Source: Mangifera indica (Eukaryota; Streptophyta; Magnoliopsida; Sapindales; Anacardiaceae). Taken from it: a stretch of DNA of 64,000 nucleotides. Position numbers and translations under genes: made by a program. This document shows positions 13,043 to 25,307 of the stretch, piece by piece. The first letter of the stretch is position 1; each line of letters starts with the position of its first letter. The stretch spans positions 12,297,584 to 12,361,583 of the forward strand of contig NC_058139.1 of the NCBI RefSeq assembly GCF_011075055.1. Direction: 5' to 3'. A model generated the notes under the pieces. The model saw only the letters and a list, made by a program, of their open reading frames with translations. It searched no databases and was not told the DNA's origin.

Positions 13043-13982
13043 CTACTTGTTACTAAACCTATCTCTTTTTATAACAGGTACATCGTCAGCTCTACAATCT
13101 TGTATCTGAAATCTTTTAAGAACACGCTCAATATATGCCTTTTGAGATAAGCTGAGTAAACCACAATTTCCATCTCGGTGGATTTCAATGCCAAAAACAA
13201 AGGAAACTTCCCCAAGATCTTTCATGTCAAAGGCTCTAGACAAGAACTGCTTGGTCTCAAAAAGCATATTGCGATCACTACTTGCAAGTAAGATGTCATC
13301 AACATAGAGTACCAAGAAAATAAAACTGCTTCCACTGATCTTCATATACACACACTGATCAAACTTATTTTCAGTGAAGCCATGTGAGGTCACAACCTCA
13401 TCAAACTTAAGATACTATTGTCGAGAAGCCTGTTTTAAACTATAGATAGATTTTTTAAGTCTACATACCATGTGTTGTTTCCCATCAATCACAAAACCAT
13501 CTGGTTGTTTCATATACACCTCTTCATCAAGATTGCCATTGAGAAAAGCTATCTTTACATCCATTTGATGAAGCTCTAAATCAAAATGTGTTACTAAGGC
13601 CATTATGATTCTAAACGAATCCTTTGAGGATATAGGTGAAAATGTCTCATTGAAGTCAACCCCTCATCTTTGAGTAAACCTTTTTGCAACCAATCTTGCT
13701 TTGAATTTGTCTATCTTTCCCTTAGGATCTCTTTTAGTTTTAAAAACCCATTTACAACCAATACTCTATAAGATCTCAAACCTTATTTTCTTTCATGGAT
13801 TGCATCTCATCTTCCATAGCTTTCATCCACATGTCTCCACTTGAGCTTTTAATTGCTTTAGGAAATGAAACTAGATCAGTCATATCTCCAATATCATACT
13901 CATTTTCAGCTAAATAAACATATATATCTGAAATGGCAACCTTTCTTTGTCTTGATGATCTCTTAAGGGGTATCTTAGTCAT
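13043..13982 (-). pseudogene. Copia reverse transcriptase, broken
   Basis: The domain is split over three frames. 13776-13982 holds the N-terminal lead (MWMKAMEDEMQSM). 13415-13603 holds the palm start (HQMDVKIAFLNGNLDEEVYM and a KKSIYSLKQASRQ block). 13043-13393 holds the catalytic palm with LVLYVDDILLASSD, where the YVDD motif is intact, followed by FDMKDLGEVSFVFGIEI. Between the second and third pieces the only break is a TAG where the family has Trp (WYLKF). The region 13604-13775 contains more stops and at least one frameshift. Confidence 0.92.
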
Positions 13983-13993
13983 AGGATCTTGAA

Positions 13994-14939
13994 TTATATT
14001 TTCAAGAATTTCAATTGGTACAGAGGTATCTTGAGCTTCAGTTGTTTCTCTTCAGATAGAATCATTAATCCCAGAGGAAGGAGGCAGAGATAATATGGCA
14101 GCTTCTCCCTGATCCTTGGTAGGGGAACCAACAAAAGTAGGAATCTCAATAGGTACTGGAGCATCATGAACATCAAGCTCAAGGAACTTAGCAGTTTGAG
14201 ACTCAATTATCCTTGTGTCATGAGAAGGATAGTAGAACCTGTATCCCTTAGAATGAGATGGGTATCCAATAAGGTAACACCTGATGGAGCGAGGATCAAG
14301 CTTTTTCTCAGTAGGATTATAAATCCTAACCTCAGCAGGACAACCCTAAACTTGAAAATGGTTAAGGCTGAGCTTTCTACCAACCCATAACTTAAAAGGT
14401 GTTTTAGGAACTAATTTACTAGGAACTCTATTTAGAATGTATAAGGCTATTTTGATTGACTCTCCCCAAAGATATTCAGGTAAGTTAGTCCTACTCATCA
14501 TGCTTCTTACCATATCCATAAGTGTGCGGTTACGCCTTTCAGCCATACTATTTAGATTAAGACTCCCAGGCATGGTATATTGAGCAACTATACCACATTC
14601 TTGTAAGTACTTAGCAAACGACCCCATATGTTGACCTGAATCTCCATGCCTTCCATAGTACTTACCTCTTTGGTCAGATCTAACTACCTTAACAACTTTT
14701 CCCAATTGTTTTTCGACTTCAGTTTTAAAGACTTTAAATTTCTCCAAGACATCAGACTTCTCTTTAATCAAATAGAAAAAACCATAACGAGAGAAGTCGT
14801 CAATAAAAGTGATAAAATATTGACAACCACAAATTGTAGTAGAGTACGGCCCACTAATATCAATGTGTATCACTTTCAATAAATCTGAATTACGAGTTGC
14901 CCCCTTCTTTTTAGTCTTGGTTAATTTCCTCTGATACAA
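13994..14939 (-). pseudogene. Copia integrase and linker
   Basis: The integrase core occupies 14346-14939: HIDISGPYSTTICGCQYFITFIDD (first Asp), VRSDQRGKYYG (second Asp, with the usual GGEYYG altered), and MAERRNRTLMDM (the Glu), followed by LPEYLWGESIKIALYILNRVP. The usual PQQNGV before the Glu is changed to NLNSM. The next codon after HFQV is TAG where the family has Trp, and beyond it the frame continues GCPAEVRIYNPTEKKLDPRS into a Pro/Ile-rich linker. A second in-frame stop (TGA) occurs near 14053. Confidence 0.9.
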
Positions 14940-16390
14940 TCAACATAAACTTCTAGATCATTAGAATTTAATAAGGGAAGAATATTATCTCTTATCAGTC
15001 TTTCAATCCTCTCTTTAGAGATATGCCCAAGCCTTTTATGCCACAATAAAAAGGATTTTTCATCAATTAAGGATCTTTTCCCCATATTCTTTTCAACATT
15101 CATAGAAGTAGGAGTATTGGCTAGAGCTAGATACACACAATATAATCCATTGTCTATAACACATTCATCAACAATTTTAGAATTTAAAAATAATTCAATT
15201 GAAGATTTTTCAAACTTAAAGCAAAATCCAATCTTATCCAAAGTCGAAACTGAAATCAAATTCCTTCTAAATGAAGGTACATAGAATGTATTATTTAAAA
15301 CTAACTCAAAACCACTTTTCAACCTAACGCAAACAACTCCTATATATTCAACTTCAACTTCTACATGGTTTCCAACTCTAAGTGTTCTCTCAGCCTCACT
15401 TTGTCTCTTTTTGCTTTCGAACCCCTGTAAAGTAAAAGCAACATGCACAGTTGCTCCACTATCAAGCCACCAAGAATTTAGAGATATATCAACAAAATTA
15501 GATTCAAAACACACAAGACTTAGTGGGTTACCTCTCTTTTCTAACCAAGACTTATATTTCATGCAATTCTTCTTCATATGGCCTTTCTTCTTGCAAAAGA
15601 AGCACTTACCAGGATCTTTCTCCTCTGTTGCATTTGAATTTTTTTGGCCTTGACCATGCCTTTTATTCCAATCATTTTTAGGAGCAGTAGGATTAAACTT
15701 GCCTTTCTTATATTTTTTCTTACCATGATCATCTTTAGAATGAGAAACAAAAAGAACCACATCATTCTTTTCCCTCTGGATCTTACACTCCTCAGTAACA
15801 CATTTAGTAATTAAACTATCCAAGCTCCAAATTCCCTCTGTTGTGTTATAAGCTTTTTTGAGTTGGGAAAAGGTTTGAGGTAAGGTAGCTAGGGCATGAT
15901 GAACAACAAACTCATCAGGTAAGGAGATCTTATGATTCTTCAGTTTGTCTTAAATGTGAACAAGTTTCAATATATAGTCCCCAACACCCCCAGATTCGGT
16001 GTATCTCATACTAATCAATTCGGTAACAAGAAATGAAGCTTCAGCATTGTTAGAGATCTGAAATTGTTCCCCTACAACAGTAAAAAATTCTTTGGCAGTC
16101 TTATCAACTGGCAATCCACTAAGAAGATGTTCAGCCACAGTCTTTTTTATAGCCATCATGCATAAATGATTTGACCTCTCCCACTTAGCAAACAAATCTT
16201 TCTTTTCAATGGTACTCTTATCAGTCATATCAGCTGGCTTATCTTGAACAAGTGTCATATCCCAATCACCCATAGCCATAGCAAACTCAATGTCTTGCTT
16301 CCATTGCTTGTAATTACTTTCAGTTAGAACCTCAACAGTAGCATTGTTATTGTTCACAGAAATGGAGACTAAAAGAAGATAATGCAACAA
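14921..16390 (-). pseudogene. Copia gag, zinc knuckle, protease and GAG-pre
   Basis: Gag begins near 16390 and includes LTESNYKQWKQDIEFAMAMG and a UBN2-like body. A single TAA near 15950 interrupts it, after which the same frame continues to the CCHC zinc knuckle CFFCKKKGHMKKNC (about 15590-15630), the protease motif WWLDSGATVHV (about 15440-15480) and the GAG-pre block LLWHKRLGHISKERIERLI. A one-base frameshift near 14930 then separates this from the integrase. Without those two lesions the frame would run from gag into pol, as in many copia elements. Confidence 0.9.
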
Positions 16391-17762
16391 ATTAAAACAT
16401 GAGCAACAATCAATTAAAGTAGCTTTAAAATAAATAATGAAACTTGATAAGCTACACTTTATAGGGATTCCTTGGCATCATCATTGACTCACCTTTGGGC
16501 AAAGAAAATGACATGCAATAAGGGTCCTAAACACAAGGTTATATATATAAACTTTATAAGGACCTTTAGAACATATGATATTTAAAAATAAATCACCTTT
16601 GGGCAGATATATTTTCTAGATCATAATTCATCCTCTAATTTATGTGGTTAAATAATCTCAGTAACTAACCTTATGTTTTCTTTATATTTAACACACACAA
16701 CAACCACCTTTGGGCAGGAAATTATATGTATTAAAACTATTGAATGTATCATTCCTAAAAGGAACATTTTGTAAGCCTCCAAATGTGTCGCTTTGGCGAT
16801 CAATATTCTGAGAACTCATAAAGTATTCCCTGATACAAAATCATGTTGCTCTAATTAAAAAATTTGATGAGACCTAATACCTTATGATCTCTGACAATCC
16901 TTCCTAAGTTTGTTGCATCTAATTTTGTGAACAATAATTAAAATTTTATCATGCATACTTGAATTTTAACAATTTCAAGCCCTAATTGAGTAAAACACGC
17001 CAACACAGCAATAAAATACTACACGCACCACCACACAATAAGAAAAAAGTTTCACGTGCCGCCAAAAAAATGCAATGCACGTGTTTTCACACGCCTCCAG
17101 AACTAATGACGTGTCATCACACGCTGTCATGCACTTGGACGTGTCGTCACGCGTTTTAGCACACCTTATGGCGCATGATTGCATACGCAAAACAATATTT
17201 GGTTGGGTCGGGTTGACCCATATACAGTTCGAGTCAAATGGGTTATTTGACCTTGCGGGTCGGGTAATCGGGTTAAGAAAACTCGGATCTGACCCACGAT
17301 TTTAGAAACCCTAGATGCCGATTTTACGATTTCTGCCGTCAGATTTCGCCATGACCTGCCACCGATTTAATCGCCCATTATAATAAATATGTTTTCTATC
17401 AATATTTCGGCGTCAAGATGGACGCCGATGACAGGATCTGGCCGTTATCACACAACAGCAAGCATAACAAGAAAACTGAAAAAAATAAAAGAATGGGAAA
17501 GATCACCGGCAGCCTCCAATCATAGAGAAAATTTGTCATAGTTGCCACGGCTCGCGTCAGTAGCAATTGCGACAGTGCCGCCGCCGACGTGTACTATTAC
17601 AGATCCTAGGGTTTGCTTATGCATGTGAATTTTAATCAAAATAACAATAATAATTGAATAAAATAATGATAATCACAACAAACCCTAATCTGAAAAAAGA
17701 AAAAAAAATTTACCCAAATTTCAATTTTCCAAAAATTCCAGATTCTATATCTATGTTGATTC
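16391..17762 (-). other. 5' leader of the large copia element
   Basis: About 1.4 kb of untranslated leader lies between the primer-binding site and gag. It contains three copies of CACCTTTGGGCA (starting 16490, 16594 and 16705), a GC-richer block with many CACGTG/ACGTGT-like words (17050-17160), and a GGGTCGGGT-rich patch (17200-17280). No reliable coding frame was found. Confidence 0.6.
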
Positions 17763-17776
17763 GCTCTGATACCACA

Positions 17777-18260
17777 TGTAAAACTTTAATTAATAACATA
17801 ATTTAATACAATCATGCATAGAATATAGAATACTGAATTCTTTATATTAAATTGAACATAAAATTAATAATTGGGGTTATAAAAAAACTTGTTTGAGTCA
17901 TATTTCTGAAACCAAAGATCTTCATAATTCCACCTAAAACTTGAAGATTTGTTATGACAGGTCTTCCACTCCAGAAACCTCCCTATGACGGCTTTGAATG
18001 GGTAAATTTATCAAAAATTAGGTTTTAGAGTGAGGACCTAGCCTATTTATAAGAAATTATCTGGACCCTCCCATTAAAGGTCCAATAACTGAAGGCCCAC
18101 ACTAAACTGTCTACCTAGACTAATAACTTTTAAGTATATTGGACATATCTTTATTGATCACTCAAGCCCATCTGTAAACTGGCATTGGACTATTTAATTA
18201 CTCGATTTTATAAAACCAAAACTATAATTAATGTTAGCCCATATCAGGAAATTTCTAACA
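17777..18260 (-). repeat. 5' LTR of the large copia element
   Basis: This 484-bp repeat would carry the promoter for minus-strand transcription. It abuts the primer-binding site at 17763-17774 with a 2-bp gap and is followed outside by the CCATC duplication. Confidence 0.93.
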
Positions 18261-18498
18261 CCATCAACATTTGACAATTATAAATTCCTTTTTGGAAAGA
18301 ACCATAACCACATACATTTGACGCTAGGGCATTTGTAAGCCTTTATCTCTTAGAAATTGAGAATGCAATTAAGAAAGCATACTCTTATGAAGCAACAAGT
18401 GGATCAAACACATTTTCCTTTATAATTCTATTGATATATGCAAATACTTGATATTATGACTTCCGAATTAAATCTTACTTCTTCCACTCCCATAGAGT

Positions 18499-18939
18499 TG
18501 TTGGAGACTAAAAGAAAAAAATATATCTAATAAAAGTTACTAAAGTAAGTGGTATATAAATGTGGTGGATTGGATCTTAACATTAACTAATTGGTTTTAT
18601 GTAATATGGGTTTTAATCTTCACACTTATAAGTCTAATATATTTCGATATTGTATCAGAGCACGAACTAAACAACAGATCTAGCAGTCTAAAGTGCTTAT
18701 TAATACCAATGACAATGCACCCGTCTAAACAGACTCAGTCAAATGGTAAGCCTAACAGCCTATGATGATTGCACTTAAGAGAGGTATTAGAGATTAAAAG
18801 AAAAAGAGTCTCACATCTAATAAAAGTGAGTCAAGTGAATGGTATATATGTGTGATGGATTAAACTTTAACATAAACCAATTGGTTTTATGTAATATTGG
18901 TTTTAATCTCTACACTTATAGGTCCAATATATTTTGACA
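18499..18939 (+). mobile_element. TRIM (miniature LTR retrotransposon)
   Basis: This 441-bp element has two direct repeats at 18499-18649 (151 bp, starting TGTTGGAGACTAAAAG) and 18785-18939 (155 bp, starting TATTAGAGATTAAAAG and ending TTTTGACA). TGTATCAGAGC one base after the first repeat (18651-18661) matches the tRNA-Met primer site with one base missing. A polypurine tract, AAGAGAGG (18777-18784), lies immediately before the second repeat. AGAGT flanks both ends (18494-18498 and 18940-18944). The 135-bp interior has no coding capacity, so movement would depend on proteins from an autonomous element. Confidence 0.9.
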
Positions 18940-18970
18940 AGAGTATTAACCACGAGTATTATATATGTTA

Positions 18971-19195
18971 TGTCCACCACTCATATACTTACTGGCATAA
19001 AAGACAAGCATTGTACCTCTAGCATATTATGATTCTATTCATGCATCCACCACCACGCACTCGACAATATGGTCACCTAATATTGTGTACACCATGCGCA
19101 TACTTAATACCATAAAGCACAAACATTGTACCTCCAGCATATTATGCCCTTATTCTTGTGTGCATTACTCACATATATGGAACCTTATATTGGCT
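18971..19195. repeat. Imperfect tandem duplication, about 114-bp unit
   Basis: Unit one starts at 18971 and unit two at 19085. Shared words include CATTGTACCTC and AGCATATTATG. The copies have diverged substantially. No gene is associated. Confidence 0.7.
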
Positions 19196-22100
19196 GTCAC
19201 ATCTCTCATTTTCTACAAAAAGCATAGTTTCCTTAAAAAACCACACACAAGGAAAAATAACAGTCAACGTAGTGAACACCAAATATAACACAAAATCAAT
19301 TAAGAAAAAATTTGGGCAAATTTTAATGTTTACACGTTTTTATAGCTAGCTTTTGCTTCTAGTTTTGCGGAAATGCACATATTCAAACAAGGAAAATTAT
19401 TATATCTATGCGATTACAAGAAGGAACTATAAAATCTATACCATCAATATAACTGGAAAGAGTTTTTATTTGATTTCTGGGGTAGGACCGTAGGGTTCCA
19501 TTTACAGACAGCAACTGTCATTACAAAATTTAATATAAGGCGGCAACTCCACCGCCCACGGCAGCTCAACCGCCCACGGCAGCTCAAATATTCTCAAGAT
19601 TGTACAAAATTATAACATAAAATCGTGTATGTGTGACAATCTTTGCCCATACATGTTTTTCTGAGCTTGTCACTGGGTCAGGTTTTATCTGCACATAATA
19701 AATAGTTTGTTCCAATATTGTTCCTACCGCCATTCTTCTTATTTAGTATCAAATTCAACACTGCGAAATACGACATTAAATTGCACATGTTAATAACATT
19801 TACTGCTCAGTCCATGATACTGATAGAAGTTCTGATATTAATCATTGCATATGTATAATTTATTTAGTTGAGAAGAGAAGCACATGGTAGCAGAAATAGA
19901 GTTGAGTTTTCATTAAATGGGGGTGTTGACCACTTCTTCAAAACTAACTTCACGTGATCACGTGTTGCCATGTTTGATTGAATATATATTCCATTCAGTT
20001 ATTACAGTTGAGGAGTTCGTTGTTCTTCTTCTTATTATACAATATAATATGTCGTATGGCATAACGATAATGTGTCTAGTTTATTTCTGGGTATAATAAA
20101 TTAAATTAAATGCGAAGAATTTATCCAGGCAAGAGGATGGAATCTTGGTAAATGAAGCAGACACTACTAAGGAAGCTTGAACTTGATCGTGGAATGAACA
20201 AAGACCAATTCATTGAATCCATTTATTCTTGGGAGACGCAACCCTTTGAGATCTCTGTTTATGCATGAATAAGGATATTAATAATTTATTAGTTCAGAAT
20301 ACATTTTTATTGACTTTTACGGTATGATTTACTTGGCAAGTGGAATTGGTTGGTTACATCTTCGAGTTATATAAAAAGTGTTATGGGTATTTCATGCACA
20401 TTAATTATGGTTAAAATGTTCGTTTTCCTCTCAATAAAAGATCATATTTCTTTCTGTTAACGGTTTAACATGAATTTTGGAAAAATAGAGAAGATTTTTA
20501 ATATTTATGATTATCCAATGCTTGAGCTTAATTGGTGAGAGTGTTTTGGACAACAGTTGAGCTCCTAAAGGAAATCCGATCCATGGACCATGTTTAGCCC
20601 GAAATTAGAAGAGCTAACTCTGACTCATAGATTAATTTCAAATTAAGCACTGCAAACACAAAACCACCCTAAAACTATCGAACCCATTTCTAAAAAAGTA
20701 ATACTATGTATATCCATTTTGAGTATATAAATAGATACACACTTATATGTGTTATCATATGAGTGAGTATTACTTTATTTTAATTCAAAATCATCTAATC
20801 ACATGATAATATACATTAAGTGTATATTCGTTTATGTATTTAAAGTAGGTATACATAGTTTTATTGTTTCTGAAACCCCTAATGAATGAGATTTTGTATT
20901 CATTTTTACATAATTTGATGCCAATTAAGATCATAGTGTCTGGACTAAATAATTTTTTGTTAAACTATATATCCTAAGTGTATAATTCAAGTTTAGATTT
21001 CAAGCAATATGTTATTAATTAAGAATTGTTATGGAAACAATCAAATGTAATGACAAGTAATGTGGTAAAATCATATTGATGAAAACATCTTTGGGTTGAA
21101 TAAACCACTTGAAAAATAAATAATTTTAATAAAATTGTAGCCATTGTAAATCAGTGTCTTAAAACTGAGAAGAGACATGAGAAAAAATTCAACTGAGGCA
21201 AGTGCAATTGCAGCCACGTAATTTGGATGAATGAGTAGACAAAAATGGCTTCATTCATTAAAAAAATTTGAACCGACCTCATTAATCGAATCTTGTCATA
21301 GGGAAGTCTGTTAGATTATTTAGTTTTTGTATGAAGATCATGATATTCCTAATAAACAAAATTAAATCACCACACCAGCTTCAATGATTTTGTAGATCAC
21401 ACTTTTGCCATCAATATCATATTACTTTGCTAATTGATATGCCTTTAGTGAGATTCTATTTCATAATTAAAAATCATCACTCTGACCAAACTCCTAAAAG
21501 TTGAAAAAGAAAACAAAATATACAAATATTTCTTTCAAAAAGACAATATGATTCTCCAGGTCCAGATATTCTAGTTTTAACAAAATAATATTCATACTCG
21601 TAATAGAAATGCCTAATGATTGATCGGTTGGAAAGAGCTTGGTCAAGCTTGTTGATTAGGGCACATGTAGAGATTCACAAATTATCAATAAATTGTTTTT
21701 TTATTCATTACTTTTCGTGATTTTCAATTGAAAAGTCTCAACTTTTTTACAATGGAAAACAACAATAAATATATTAAAATTACAGCAAATCTTGTAGGTA
21801 GTTATAAATACTATAATTCTTATAAGAATTTTCAATGATTTGTGAATCAGAAAAACAAGAAAACCCATTTGCATAAAACGATGAAGCATATTTTGGAGAA
21901 TAATAATTGATGTAAAAGGGAATTCTCAATGATCTAATTTTGTTTTGCTGTTAATTAGGTGAAGGCATAATAATCTATTTGCTTAAACACCTCTTATTAT
22001 TAATCAGATAATGGTACTTTTCTGATCAGTCAAATGAGAAATCAAATAGTCAAATGAAGATTACACGCTAAGGAGGTTGATGATGATATGGAATATTATT

Positions 22101-22497
22101 AAAAGTTTTCCAAAGGTTCTGAAACAATGTGCTAGCGCAAATGATGGCCATGGAAGCTTGTGGCATGCCTATTTATTTATTCATTTCCCTCCACTTCTCA
22201 TGTTTTCATGTGACTGACTGACTCACTCTTTATTCCAAAAAGAAAAAAAAAAATCTTCGCATTCACAAAGCTACCGCAATGAAGGACTATATAATACATA
22301 TTTATATTGTTTTATCAACCAAGTAATTGATTGAAAATTGTTGCTTATTCATACAAGAACATGAGTGAAAAAAAAAAAAAAAAAAGCGTTTGACATAGGC
22401 AAATTCAATCGTCTAATGATTATAGAGCCTCATCATTGCTTTTGTTTTTCAGATATTCATTAATGATGCGTAATAGATATTCCCTTTTTACCTCTTA
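19196..22497. other. Intergenic DNA, no gene recognised
   Basis: This stretch is AT-rich. A GC-richer patch at 19545-19590 contains two tandem copies of ACCGCCCACGGCAGCTCA. Several short frames (for example 21701-21889 minus) show no family signal. A poly-A tract lies near 22370. Confidence 0.5.
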
Positions 22498-22506
22498 TTT
22501 AACTTA

Positions 22507-23226
22507 GGCCAAAGGACAATTTCGCATCCAAAATTTCAAAATCACACTCACAATAGTTTTAAAATTTTAAGTACTTATTTATAGACTAACTTCCATTAAA
22601 ATTTTTTATTAATAATTAGGGTAAAATTGTTATTTTACCACTCAATTTAAAACTCTAAAATTTATATTATTTCTCCCTTAAGTATAGAAAAATAACAATT
22701 TTTTCTCATTATTAAACTTTAAAAACTACATTCCCCCCCCCCCCCCCCCTAGGGTTTCAATTTTTCAAGTGAACCAAAATCCAACTATTGTGAAGGAGAA
22801 ATGTTGATGAAGTTTGGCAGAGAAAAAACTTCCTCTAGACAACACATCATCGTCTAAAAGCATTAATATGGACGATGACGGTCGTCCAGAGGTGTCGACA
22901 AAGGAAGCTTCTTCTCCTCTAAACTTCATGGACGCTCCTCTTTTGTAGTGATCAAATTTTGGTTCACCTAAAAAATTGAAATCTTATGGGAGAAATATAA
23001 CTTTTCAAAGTTTAATTTTAAGGAAAATTATTAATTTTCTAAACTTGGGGAGAATGATATAAATTTTTTGAATTTTAGGGTTTAGTGGTAAAATAATGAT
23101 TTTATTTTTGCCTATAATCAAAAATTATAACAGAAGTTGGTCTATGAATAAATATTTAAGTTTTAAATTATTGTGGATGTGTTTTTTATCACGCATTAAA
23201 ACTTGCGTGGGAAATGAGCTTTGGCC
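22507..23226. mobile_element. Mutator-like non-autonomous TIR element
   Basis: The left end GGCCAAAGGACAATTTCGC and the right end (reading inward) GGCCAAAGCTCATTTCCCAC are inverted, and homology continues for roughly 300 bp on each side. Shared inner words include CTATRAATAARTAYTTAA, ATTTTACCACT and TTTCAATTTTT. The core at 22800-22930 is rich in CGTC/GACG. Left flank TTTAACTTA and right flank TTTAACATA (offset one base) are a plausible 9-bp target duplication with one mismatch. A cytosine run of about 20 interrupts the left arm. Confidence 0.75.
22727..22750. repeat. Poly-C tract
   Basis: A run of about 20 cytosines lies in the left arm of the TIR element at 22507. Other family members have CCCTAGGGTTT at this place, so it looks like a slippage expansion of that C-run. 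Confidence 0.85.
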
Positions 23227-23236
23227 TTTTAACATA

Positions 23237-24780
23237 TTTCAAATCTATAAAATAATGAAGAATCTGCGCCGTGCTGATAAGAATATACATATTATTAATA
23301 AACGCAAAAAGAAAGGTTAAATCCACCAATACTCTACTTATTTTTATTTGATATTTGTTATCAATAAAATATGTGCCCGAGAGTGACTAAGCAATAAAAA
23401 GAAAAAAGATTCCGCACCAAAAGAGCCAAATATATTAAATATATATCTTTAAAATTTCAGTCTAATTCTTTTATAGATCTTTCTTTTTTATTCTAAAAAC
23501 CCTAAAAGCCAATCACTTTTCTATTAATAAATAGTTATATCAATGCTATGTTAAAGTTTGATTTCAAAGATTAGCAAAATTGGTGAAGCATTAGAACTTT
23601 CAATTTAAATGTTTGGGTTTGAACCTCTCTCAAGAGCATTCGTCAAGTTATTATTAGTTTTATTTTTTATTTATATTTATAATATTTTCATCATCAAAAA
23701 ACCTGTTGAGATATAATTAAGGTTTAAGATGTGAATACTCATCATATCTACTAGAATTGATAGGCATTATTGATCATTATTATAAATGTTAATATTACGT
23801 TTAGGTCCACTCATGACAGATTGACCTGATTTGATTATTTGAACTGCTATCAAGCTGTTAGAAGGGAGTTAGAGGGTAATTAAATACTTATAAATTGTCT
23901 AAAAACTGTCTCCTCCCCACTATAATCATTATTATTATTACGCCAATTACAGAAGAAATATATGGCTTATTCTCCTTGGAACCAAAAACATAAAGAGATC
24001 ATGTCTCCCAAAAGAAGTGCAATACTCGGGGTAAATGGAATAGTGGAAATGACTAAAGTCAACACCTCGTGCCGTATCTAAATGGTTTTCGTTACAAACT
24101 CAAAGCCAAGTACGTAATTTATGTTTACAGAATTTTATAGAATATTTTTGGTATGCTTTAAATGTTTTCAACATTAGTATCAGAGTATAGGTTATGTATA
24201 TGTTATGTATTCTATAAATGATATAATCTGAATTTTTTTATTTTTGATTAAAATTTTACTAAATTCAAATTTTAGGCATGAACTGAATTCGACCAAATTA
24301 CATAAAATTGAACGTTAGAAACGTGTTAGGATAAAGATTGGATGTCCTTTACATGCATTGAAGTAAAAATCAAGTTGAAATAGACGAAAATCAAGCCAAA
24401 ACTAAGACCTAGAGTCGTGTTCTTCTCGATGCCATATTAGTAGAATTTGGTGACGTTGGAGGCTATTGTTGGTTTGAGAAGGATGGTTAACCAAAGAGCT
24501 TTAAAAGCCTTATGGTCTTGTTACCAGATAATGGTTGAAAGACTTCTAATTGAACTGGTCAAAAGATAGAGTTCATGGTACGATTTTGGGTTACAATAAG
24601 GTTAAGAAAACTCGATTGTCTAACCCATTTGGTCAATGGGTTACCCAAACCCATTAGTCAATGGGTCAACTTGTGGTCAACTAGGTTGAACTTGAACCGA
24701 TCAACACCCACCCAGGTCAGTTGACTGGTCAATGATCAAAGTTTGACCAATCATCGATCAATGGTGATCCATCAATACCA
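23237..24780. other. Intergenic DNA with an LTR-retroelement leader remnant
   Basis: No gene seen. TTAGTATCAGAGTATAGG near 24174 resembles a decayed tRNA-Met primer site on the plus strand. Downstream, 24590-24740 has a GGTTAAGAAAACTCG word also present in the leader of the copia element at 17260-17290, plus many TGGTCAA/TTGACC repeats. This could be a remnant of a plus-strand LTR element, but no LTR pair was found. Confidence 0.35.
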
Positions 24781-24784
24781 ATCA

Positions 24785-25045
24785 ATGGTTAATAGCAATC
24801 CTCTGATACGTGTGAGCACATGAAGGTGGGTGAGAGACCTTTCTTGATGTGTGGAGAAGTGTGAAAGACTTCTCCTGATGCATGACAACGTGTGTTGCTC
24901 ACTCCTAGCTTGTGAACGTGCATGCATACACTATTTCGGTGCATGGAGACATGTGTGACATTAACTTGACACGTGAAGGCACGTAGGACCATGTTTTGGT
25001 GCATGACAACGTGTGAAACCCATTTTCTGACGTGTGGTAGCTTTG
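24785..25045. repeat. Degenerate short tandem repeat with ACGTGTG words
   Basis: Several diverged units of roughly 40 bp share cores such as GCATGACAACGTGTG and GTGAAAGACTTCTC. An 88-codon minus-strand open frame through it is a by-product of the repeat (repeated MH..V-type residues) and is not called as a gene. Confidence 0.5.
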
Positions 25046-25307
25046 TGATGCTCAAATCTAATCGTTTATAATATCTTTAGTATTTGTCCCATTTATAACA
25101 AACCTAAAGGGTACCTACTAAATTCATCAAAATTGTCAACCAGTTGCAAAAACTGATCATTTATAACATTTCTACTATTTGTCCCAAATAGCAAGACATA
25201 CAATAAATACAATACCACAAATTTCACAGCATCCTCATCATTATCTCCCTAAATATGATCTTTTATCACACTCTAGATGTTCTTATATTGTAATGATCTT
25301 TGAACCC

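Larger units (their letters stand above)
11163..18260 (-). mobile_element. Ty1/copia LTR retrotransposon, near full length, decayed
   Basis: A 7.1-kb element on the minus strand. The LTRs at 11163-11645 and 17777-18260 (483 and 484 bp) begin TGTAAA and end TTTCTAACA. A perfect 5-bp duplication, CCATC, flanks it (11158-11162 and 18261-18265). GCTCTGATACCA at 17763-17774 is an exact complement of the tRNA-Met primer site, and TTCTCCCACTTGGG at 11646-11659 is the complement of a purine-rich tract. Gag, protease, integrase, reverse transcriptase and RNase H occur in copia order on the minus strand, broken by stops and frameshifts. The LTRs differ at roughly three dozen positions by eye, mostly transitions, so this is not a recent insertion. 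Confidence 0.95.

Noticed and set aside
24174..24191. Primer-site-like TTAGTATCAGAGTATAGG suggesting another LTR element
   Set aside because: It has two mismatches to the usual site, and no LTR pair or coding remnant was found nearby. It is mentioned only as spacer content.
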